Shown here in pieces: positions 58,301-64,000 of a DNA stretch of 64,000 bases. The DNA comes from Glebionis coronaria (Eukaryota; Streptophyta; Magnoliopsida; Asterales; Asteraceae). Where the stretch lies: the NCBI GenBank assembly GCA_025667525.1, contig CM046882.1:217232592-217296591 (forward strand), read 5' to 3'. How positions within the stretch are numbered: the first letter of the stretch is position 1; the number at the start of each line of letters is the position of its first letter. A model generated the notes under the pieces. That model was not told the origin of the DNA. It did no database searches and worked only from the letters and a program-made list of their open reading frames with translations. The position numbers were made by a program, and so were the translations under genes.

Positions 58301-58408
58301 TTGTGAATACTGAGGGAACAAATCATTATCAGCGGCCAAGTAAGCTACCATATTATGTTGGCTCTTGAACTCCAAGGTCAGATTGTTTGAGTTGAACTTT
58401 GGTGCCAT
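55358..58408 (-). CDS. Third ORF of element F, 1016 residues, function unknown
   Basis: An uninterrupted frame downstream of pol, where env-like ORFs of SIRE elements lie. The start ATG (ATCATGGCA) has a good plant context. Residues about 15-240 form a compact hydrophobic/aromatic region (VAFLNASSIRYALS, HIRQFWNNV, VTEALVRQALRLED, PSDWKYLIHVLLQCLSPK) that I recall from uncharacterised Asteraceae retrotransposon proteins. A Pro/Ser/Asp-rich middle follows, with 21-nt-word repeats ([18 protein letters not shown], about 56757-56846 and 57487-57545), then acidic segments and a charged helical C-terminal half from about 670 (RLSDLKKQIDWDLLEITRMYHAWEDK). I see no signal peptide or strong membrane segment, so a classical envelope protein is unlikely. 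It could be a particle, nuclear or movement accessory protein; this is open. Confidence 0.8.
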   Translation of the reverse strand: MAPKFNSNNLTLEFKSQHNMVAYLAADNDLFPQYSQMVAFLNASSIRYALSHEPLVPVAHIRQFWNNVSSTTANGVTTLTSTVHGRTWVVTEALVRQALRLEDADGVTTLAIATIEQGLRELGYPIPAGKTLNKYHKQEFPSDWKYLIHVLLQCLSPKCTAFNEINRSIASAFVCMSRGLKYNFSKMIFEGMCKNKGSKMTLAYPRFLQMVFDLQEYCTRDHDTFYEIPKQKKTIFDKMSSTNRSIPLTQAMLEVIQAAQPQPDPAPQLEPILEPLPSPDHMDIAQPNVNADTQNVGADTANPNADDIPEQSQTPLNQPTPTQSTSSSTPLQSRLNKRQRTTGVFSSSGPSLVVERTTSTSVAGAMDEAGAIDTSLDAGQDSPNIIKTSSTPYDSILGGQIPILAEGRLEPMTLTELTAAVISLQKQNVSLVQIVNKQGRELQVLREWVTVLENSSSRSRMEESSKGEDEEDELIHTASEKSSQFSESLNVAEALTNLKKHPIIDTSKVTPLNLEGSFTATMGADTGLNADTSNADKGNRGADKGNLNADKVAGGVDVFQSSAIIKDVSTQVSSSTLPIIDSKDKGKGIMVEEDVPKKDAAQIAFDEQLAAQLLERDLKRSGRSPFVATSESEEESGDEKEGDSSDSSVQIIEDPERLEYGDELARERLSDLKKQIDWDLLEITRMYHAWEDKVMDNPGMSLSDQIWGLEVLLRVQDDIKVILRYNAQEVKTWLKRDRRQLYYKLLRCHQPRWTYKKLLALSFEELEYKAHPIWRHVQENNVYQFLSEERKQELAEEMQIQKEMRIAQRPVKKGDPLQFPKDMDVYYPTETVIRKHLKISPLEASDLVNVVPLDDRNPIISFDEDECGFWKIGRFGKEVHTFTSIISIFASIDREDLVHLWRLIEAKYTAEAPTSANGIRLWNKFLTLCGPREADPAMWKDLEDDLSNLHWRLYSTCGVFHLSSTKFSEYLLVDANYFLSKEVLEKMKETPLEIDYTSDVAKDLIRYVYHQHKKFL
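56757..56846 (-). repeat. 21-nt-pitch word array inside third ORF of F
   Basis: Five TCAGCG words on the plus strand at spacings 21, 21, 15 and 18 bases, all multiples of three, encode the NADK/GADK repeats. A second group of three lies at 57487-57545. Confidence 0.82.
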
Positions 58409-59660
58409 GATGAAAGCTGTTTAGGTTATGTGATATGGGAAAAATCTAGGAGAAAAATGTTAGACAAGAAAATATGAATACCCAGAACAAAAAGTTTAGC
58501 CAAATTTATAGGAGAGATGCATGATTTGGATTGGTAAAAAATGAGGCAGTTATATTCAAAGAGCAATGATGAAAATATTGAATCAAATATAACTTATCTC
58601 ATGCATTAATTAAAAGTAACAACTCCCCAAAATTACGGCCAAAGATTAGTCAAAAATAACAACTGGGTAGGGCCCACTAGGTGTCAACGGTCAAAAATAG
58701 CCCATCAACGCCCAACGGCTATATTTTCTTGTCAGCGTTTGCCTAAAGCCTTGTCAGCGTCACGATTGGACGTAACAGTGTTTGGAGAAAAACTTGTCAG
58801 TGTCTAAAAATAAAAATAAAAATATTTAAAAAGAAAAAGACCTTAACAAAGTAATTTATCCTAAGGGAAATATCTTACAAGTTGATAATAATTACTGGGC
58901 GGCAAGCACTGTCCATTTATGCACACTTGCTTAAACAAGATAGACACAAATGTCCTCAAGTGTCCCTTGCTAACCAAAATACTTACCAACAAAGTTATTT
59001 CATAAAATTCTTTGTAACTCCCAGGTAAACCCATAACAAAACTATTCCCAAGTCTCCCATTAGACCACAACCAATTCTAGGCCAAAAATGTCTTGGCAGC
59101 ATGCATAGTTTGTCAACTTTGCATGCTACAGTGCCTCATGGTTTAGTAAAACTAACCCATACTCACCTGTGGACACAATCTAGAATTGTGATGAGAGTAT
59201 TATAAGAATACCCAAAAGTCCTAAAGGTTCCTTAAACCTCCCCTTAAACTATGATACATGAGTTTCTCAAAATATATATGAACACTAAAAATTTATGTCA
59301 AGATAGGAATATAAATATTCCAACCATCATCCATAAACAAAAACATGTCCAAATAGCTCTTCAAAGATCCATAAGCAACTCTGTATCCAATGGTATAAAG
59401 CTACCACCACCTACACATTTAGATTGAAAACCACAAAACTAACATTTTGTTGCTGACAGCGCCCCGACAACACTTATCAGCGTTGAAGGAACTCTTGTCA
59501 GCGTTAGACAATAATATCTCTAACAACGGCAAAATAACACTTATCAGCGTTACATTTACCTTTGTCAGTGTTAGAAAAATAAAGTGGAAAAATCTAAATC
59601 ATCACAAAGACCAATGCATTATCCTGTACATACTTTTACAAAAAGGTTCCAAAACACATA
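58409..59660 (-). other. Noncoding spacer between pol and third ORF of F, with word arrays
   Basis: 1.25 kb without a supported ORF. Words of the 21-nt family appear in two clusters: about 58680-58805 (TCAACG, TCAGCG, TCAGTG) and about 59450-59575, where several units again sit 21 bases apart. The spacer probably holds the leader or splice/promoter signals for the third ORF, but I cannot point to a defined site. Confidence 0.65.
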
Positions 59661-62600
59661 TTAAGTGAGATTAACCATTCCAATATTTGTTACCAAATAT
59701 TGAAATCTTCCAGTATCAAAAGGTTTAGTTAATAAATCGGCCACATTATCTTCTGTGGCTACCCTATCTGGTTGTATTAAACCTTTCTCAAAGCAATCTC
59801 TTATAAAATGATGTCTAATTTCTATGTGTTTGGTTTTAGAATGATGTACAGGATTTTTAATAATGCATAAAGTACTGTTATTGTCTACAAAAATCTTGGT
59901 ATGCATGAAATTATACCCATAATCCAACAGCTGGTTCTGAATCCATAAGACTTGTCCACAACAAGCAGCTGCTGCAACATATTCTGCTTCAGTTGTAGAG
60001 TTTGCCACCACTGTTTGTTTCTTGCATTGCCAAGATATCAATCTACTCCCAAGAAATTGACATCCACCAGTTGTGGATTTCCTATCAAACTTGTCACCAC
60101 CATAGTCACTGTCTGAATATGCAATAAGCTCCAATGGAGAATCTTTTGGGTACCATAAGCCAAGATCTGGATAACATCTTAGGTACCTAAAAATTCTTTT
60201 TACAGCAAAAAGGTGACACTCTTTGGGAGTCACTTGATGGCGTGCACAAGCACACACAGCAAACATGATGTCAGGTCTTGAGGTTGTAAGATACATCAAT
60301 GAACCAATCATTGATCTATAGTGCCTAACATCCACATCCTTTCCAGCTCCAATTTTTCCCCAAGGGTGTTCCCTATCCATAGGAGTGGAAGCACTCTTTT
60401 CATGTGGAGAAAAACCATATTTCTTCAAGATTTCAGCTACATATTTGTCTTGGGAGATGAAGATACCATCTTCTTTCTGCTGAACTTGTAAGCCTAGAAA
60501 GAAGTTCATCTCACCCATTGCACTCATCTTGAATTTATCTGTCATAAGCTTGGAAAAGTCTTCACTCATCTTTGGATTAGTAGATCCAAAAATGATATCA
60601 TCAACATAGACCTGGACAAGTAAGACATCCTTACCTTTCTTCTTTGTGAACAATGTCTGATCTATGGTGCCCCTTTTAAAACCATTTTCCACCAAGTAAG
60701 TGGACAATGTACCATACCATGCTCTTGGGGCCTGATGAAGTCCATACATAGCTTTCTTCACTCTATAAACCTTGTCTGGATTCTCAGGATCTTCAAAACC
60801 AGGAGGTTGCATAACATATACTTCCTCAACAATTGTTCCATAGAGGAAAGCACTCTTCACATCCATTTGATAAACAGTGAAGTTCATACAAGAGGCATAA
60901 GCTAGGAAAATTCTTATAGCTTCAATTTTTGCAACAGGAGCAAAGACCTCTTCATAATCTATACCTTCCTCTTGTGTATATCCCTGAGCTACCAAACGTG
61001 CCTTGTTTCTTACCATAATACCCCTTTCATCTTTCTTGTTCCTTAGAACCCATCTTGTCCCAATTGGTCTCACATATCTAGGACAATCAACCAGCTCCCA
61101 AACATCCTGTATAGCAAATTGGTGAAGCTCATCCTGCATTGCTTCCACCCAACTAGGTTCTTTGAGAGCATCAAAAATCTTCTTGGGTTCTTCTTGTGAC
61201 AGAAAACATGCAAACAAACATGTTTGTACAAGAGGGGTATCAACCTTCTTGTGGATATTAGCAATGAAGCTATCATGAGTCTGGTGAGATCTTCTAGTTT
61301 GAACAGGAGTCATGATATTCCCAATGATTTGAGTGGGAGGATGATTCTTCAAGGTAGATCTAGGAATTCCATTTTCAAGAATTCTGTTATCTTCAATATC
61401 ATCCTCCATGTTGCTAATATCTTCTTCAGACTCTCTTTGATCAACAGGAATCTCTTCATGGACATTAGAAGGTCCACCTTGTTCAAAATTTGAAGAGAAA
61501 AGATGTGCAAAGGTGTCATCAACGTCTGAACCTTGTTTGTCAGCGCTTGGGCTAACAACGCTTGAACTATTGTTGTCAACGTCTGATCCATCAGCGTCTG
61601 AATTGCTCTTGTCAGCGCTTGATTTCCCTTTGTCATCGCCTGAAGAACCATGCATGTTTGTATTTGGTGGTATTTGGAAACCACCATTATCTTTTCTAGC
61701 AGCAGCAGCAGCAGCATAATACTCATCTGTCCATATAGGAAGTGTAACATATTCTTGTGTGGGAGATGACTCAACTGCTGGTGGTCCATCCTTCTTAGCA
61801 ACCTGTATACCTGAAACATTACCAATTCTCTTTTCCAAAACACTTGAAGTTACCTTCACAATGTCTGGATCAGTAACAGGCATATAATTTAAAGCTCTAG
61901 ATAAAGGTTCCAAGTCAAACAACCAATTTGGACCACTTTCAGGATCACTAGGTTTACTCTCTAAAAACCTAACATGTACTTTTTCAAGTATACGTTTTTC
62001 CTTTTTAATGTAAACCCTATATCCTTTGCTCTGCACTGAATAACCCATGAAGTAGCCTTCATCACCTTTTGCATCAAATTTACCTAGGGCATCACTAGTT
62101 TCTAAAACAACTACATGACAACCAAAAGGCTTGAGAAAGCCAATATTTGGCTTCCTTCCCCAAAGTAACTCATAAGGTGTCTTATTATGTATTTTGTTGA
62201 CCAATGCCCTATTTTGAACATAACAAGCTGTGTTAACAGCTTCAGCCCAAAAGGCTATAGGAAAGTGGGCATCAGCCAACATGGTTCTGGCTGCTTCAAT
62301 TAGGGTTCTATTCTTCCTTTCAGCAACTCCATTTTGCTGTGGAGTTCTAGCTATGCTAAACTGTCTAGTAATCCCTTTCTTGGCACAAAAATCATCTAAC
62401 AACTGATTTCTAAACTCACCCCCATTGTCACTTCTAAGAATTTTGACCTCATTACCATTCTTCTTCTCAATCTGGGTAATGAAATTAATCAAACTTTGGG
62501 CAGTTTCACTTTTCTTGGCTAAAAAGAAAGTCCATGTAAACCTGGAAAAATCATCAGTGATGACAAAACAATATGATTTACCCATTAAACTTTCTATATT

Positions 62601-63302
62601 AGTTGGACCAAAGAGGTCCATATGCAATAAGTGAAGTGGTTTAGAACTAGAGTGCACCTGTTTAGATTTGAATGTGACCTTGTGTTGCTTGCCCTTAAGA
62701 CATGCAACACAAGAGTGGTCATTGTGGAAAGCCTTTTCAGGCAAACCATCAACTAAACCAAGCCTCACAAGTCTATTGATATTTTTAAAGTTTATGTGCC
62801 CTAATCTCCTGTGCCAAAGATTACTTTCATCTACTGAGGCTTTAGCATAAAAACATGACATCATTTTATTATTCATCTTAATTCCATTAAGATTCACATT
62901 ATATATGTCTTTATGCCTTGGTGTTCTAAATTCTATGTATTTCTCCTCAGGGAGCTTGTAATCTTTGCTTAACACCAAGCACTCAGTATCTGTGAAAAGA
63001 ACCTTATTTTTGTTATCACACACTTGTGATACACTAAACAAATTATAATCCAGTTCTTTTACCAGGAAGACATTCTCAAAACGTAGATTATTGGTAATAA
63101 GGGTTCCTTTTCCTGTGATGGTGCCATAGCCCCCTCCAAAGTATACCTTATCACCATCTTGAATAGGAGTGAAGTTTGTCAGATAGTCTTCCTTTCCTGT
63201 CATGTGCCTTGAGCATCCACTATCCCAATATCCATAATCATTGATCTTCATCTGAATGCCCTGCACATAAAGAAAACACATTAGTTTTCTTTGGGAACCC
63301 AA
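59661..63302 (-). CDS. Pol polyprotein (1213 residues), element F
   Basis: A complete copia pol in one frame. Protease [10 protein letters not shown] (D27); integrase zinc finger [13 protein letters not shown] and CVACLKGK; catalytic D229, D292 and E328 (35 residues between the last two); a Ser/Asp-rich linker with the 21-nt-word repeats ([17 protein letters not shown], about 61515-61645); RT with [32 protein letters not shown] and the YVDD active site at 899-902; RNase H with [18 protein letters not shown] and ANSTTEAEY, and the [12 protein letters not shown] end motif. It overlaps the gag end by 22 bases in the -1 frame, with no canonical slippery heptamer. It would make cDNA and insert it, provided pol is expressed. 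Confidence 0.93.
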   Translation of the reverse strand: MGSQRKLMCFLYVQGIQMKINDYGYWDSGCSRHMTGKEDYLTNFTPIQDGDKVYFGGGYGTITGKGTLITNNLRFENVFLVKELDYNLFSVSQVCDNKNKVLFTDTECLVLSKDYKLPEEKYIEFRTPRHKDIYNVNLNGIKMNNKMMSCFYAKASVDESNLWHRRLGHINFKNINRLVRLGLVDGLPEKAFHNDHSCVACLKGKQHKVTFKSKQVHSSSKPLHLLHMDLFGPTNIESLMGKSYCFVITDDFSRFTWTFFLAKKSETAQSLINFITQIEKKNGNEVKILRSDNGGEFRNQLLDDFCAKKGITRQFSIARTPQQNGVAERKNRTLIEAARTMLADAHFPIAFWAEAVNTACYVQNRALVNKIHNKTPYELLWGRKPNIGFLKPFGCHVVVLETSDALGKFDAKGDEGYFMGYSVQSKGYRVYIKKEKRILEKVHVRFLESKPSDPESGPNWLFDLEPLSRALNYMPVTDPDIVKVTSSVLEKRIGNVSGIQVAKKDGPPAVESSPTQEYVTLPIWTDEYYAAAAAARKDNGGFQIPPNTNMHGSSGDDKGKSSADKSNSDADGSDVDNNSSSVVSPSADKQGSDVDDTFAHLFSSNFEQGGPSNVHEEIPVDQRESEEDISNMEDDIEDNRILENGIPRSTLKNHPPTQIIGNIMTPVQTRRSHQTHDSFIANIHKKVDTPLVQTCLFACFLSQEEPKKIFDALKEPSWVEAMQDELHQFAIQDVWELVDCPRYVRPIGTRWVLRNKKDERGIMVRNKARLVAQGYTQEEGIDYEEVFAPVAKIEAIRIFLAYASCMNFTVYQMDVKSAFLYGTIVEEVYVMQPPGFEDPENPDKVYRVKKAMYGLHQAPRAWYGTLSTYLVENGFKRGTIDQTLFTKKKGKDVLLVQVYVDDIIFGSTNPKMSEDFSKLMTDKFKMSAMGEMNFFLGLQVQQKEDGIFISQDKYVAEILKKYGFSPHEKSASTPMDREHPWGKIGAGKDVDVRHYRSMIGSLMYLTTSRPDIMFAVCACARHQVTPKECHLFAVKRIFRYLRCYPDLGLWYPKDSPLELIAYSDSDYGGDKFDRKSTTGGCQFLGSRLISWQCKKQTVVANSTTEAEYVAAAACCGQVLWIQNQLLDYGYNFMHTKIFVDNNSTLCIIKNPVHHSKTKHIEIRHHFIRDCFEKGLIQPDRVATEDNVADLLTKPFDTGRFQYLVTNIGMVNLT
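61515..61645 (-). repeat. 21-nt-word array in integrase-RT linker of F
   Basis: Plus-strand copies of TCAACGTCTGA, TCAGCGCTTG and similar encode [17 protein letters not shown]. Spacings are multiples of three, mostly 21 and 15. E carries a related array at 54075-54200. Confidence 0.82.
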
Positions 63303-64000
63303 GCCTTGGAAGACTTGGATTCATCTGGTTGTTCAACAAGAACAGACTTGGTTCTCATAACAACCCCATTTTCATCCCTTTTTGGATGAAATTCCCAGTT
63401 AACCCCAATTGGTCTTGACATGACCTTTGAAATATAATGAAACCTGTTGCATGTCATAGAAAGACCAGTAGAATTAGGGTTTTGGTCTTGTTTTGGTCTC
63501 CATGTTAAGCTAGTAGAAGCTTTAGACCCATTTCCCTGTGGTTGCAAATACCTAGGTTTGGCAGTGTGTCTGTCAGCGCTGAAATTGTTCTTGTCAGCGC
63601 CCCGATTGCCTTTATCAGCGTTAAACCTAGGGTTTGCTACAGGAACCCATTGCCTATTGGACCAAGTGTTTGACTTTTGGAAAGGTCTTAGGCCTTGTGT
63701 GTTAGACCCTCTAGAAAAGAATGGGGCTGGTCTAACAACTTGTGAACTTTTGTTCACAAAGGTATTGGGTCTGACAGTGTTTGACCTATGTTGACTTTTG
63801 TCAACGCTGAAATGGTTCCTATCAGCGTTGACATTGGAAGCGTTGACACATTTGTATGCGAAATGTGAAAAGCTACCACATGAGTAACAAGATTTTCTAG
63901 ACATAGTCTTAGGTCTAGAAGCAAAGAAGCCTGTTCCATGGTTACTAACTTGGCTTTTTGGTGACCTAGTATTCCTATACATCTCTGCATACTTAACACT
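63281..64000 (-). CDS. Gag C-terminal part, element F (partial)
   Basis: The open frame runs through the window edge; the first methionine at 63982 is internal. A zinc knuckle [14 protein letters not shown] (CX2CX4HX4C) binds RNA in this family. After it come repeats [12 protein letters not shown] and [19 protein letters not shown] encoded by the 21-nt word (about 63568-63625 and 63785-63850). The tail [16 protein letters not shown], then KAWVPKEN ends at 63281-63283, the same end as E's gag. No stop or frameshift is seen in the visible part, unlike E. Confidence 0.87.
   Translation of the reverse strand, partial: SVKYAEMYRNTRSPKSQVSNHGTGFFASRPKTMSRKSCYSCGSFSHFAYKCVNASNVNADRNHFSVDKSQHRSNTVRPNTFVNKSSQVVRPAPFFSRGSNTQGLRPFQKSNTWSNRQWVPVANPRFNADKGNRGADKNNFSADRHTAKPRYLQPQGNGSKASTSLTWRPKQDQNPNSTGLSMTCNRFHYISKVMSRPIGVNWEFHPKRDENGVVMRTKSVLVEQPDESKSSKAWVPKEN

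Larger units (their letters stand above)
54749..64000 (-). mobile_element. Element F: SIRE-type Ty1/copia element with a third ORF, 5' end outside window
   Basis: On the minus strand: gag (partial), pol, 1.25-kb spacer, a 1016-codon third ORF, PPT and 3' LTR. Pol and the third ORF are uninterrupted, so F may be recent. It is closely related to E (pol mostly the same residues) and inserted into E in the opposite direction. Confidence 0.9.

Noticed and set aside
1..64000. Host genes or captured gene fragments in the window
   Set aside because: Every convincing protein segment belongs to one of the six elements; I found no host domain in the remaining sequence.

Overview
This window is plant nuclear DNA built entirely from nested LTR retrotransposons; I see no host gene, tRNA, rRNA or other cellular locus in 64 kb. 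Evidence for a plant: Athila-type Ty3/gypsy polyproteins whose primer-binding sites (PBS) resemble tRNA-Asp, SIRE-type Ty1/copia gag-pol with an initiator-tRNA-Met PBS, AT-rich LTRs, and 5-bp target-site duplications (TSDs). The copia gag and the large third ORF resemble proteins I associate with Asteraceae genomes, so a composite is my best guess (moderate confidence).

Layout. Element A (1-10857, minus strand; left end outside the window) is a decayed Athila-type element with an unusually long 5' LTR of about 4 kb. It is fused head to head at 10848-10867 with element B (plus strand), a relative that has lost its 5' LTR, leader and gag N-terminus. B is the host of all later insertions. Its integrase is split by element G (15602-22829, minus), a 7.2-kb coding-free element with 2.6-kb LTRs. 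Its 3' noncoding region is split by element C (25356-36457, plus; 1652-bp LTRs; TSD AAATC), which is young and almost intact with an 1819-residue polyprotein. Its 3' LTR starts at 36606 and is split by element D (37637-48449, minus, same family as C, several stops; TSD GTAAA). The LTR resumes at 48450 and is split again at 49479 by copia element E (plus). E is in turn interrupted inside its reverse transcriptase at 54749 by copia element F (minus), which runs off the right edge with intact pol and an intact 1016-residue third ORF.

How the parts work: in each autonomous element gag makes the particle, protease cuts the polyprotein, reverse transcriptase/RNase H copies the RNA from a tRNA primer (PBS) and polypurine tract (PPT), and integrase inserts the cDNA. 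C and F look closest to functional; A, B, D and E carry stops, frameshifts or deletions. G has only cis-acting sites and would need proteins supplied by another element.

Most interesting signals lie outside the genes. (1) A 21-nt-pitch word around CGCTGACAAG is scattered through LTR, gag, pol, third ORF and noncoding spacer of the copia family. (2) Two hairpins just after the pol stop recur in A, B, C and D. (3) A 69-nt noncoding block with a stem-loop showing the palindrome TCGTACGA is nearly identical in B, C and D. (4) The LTRs of the other families carry their own short-word arrays. (5) All three same-family pairs (A/B, C/D, E/F) are in inverted orientation, giving very large fold-back structures.
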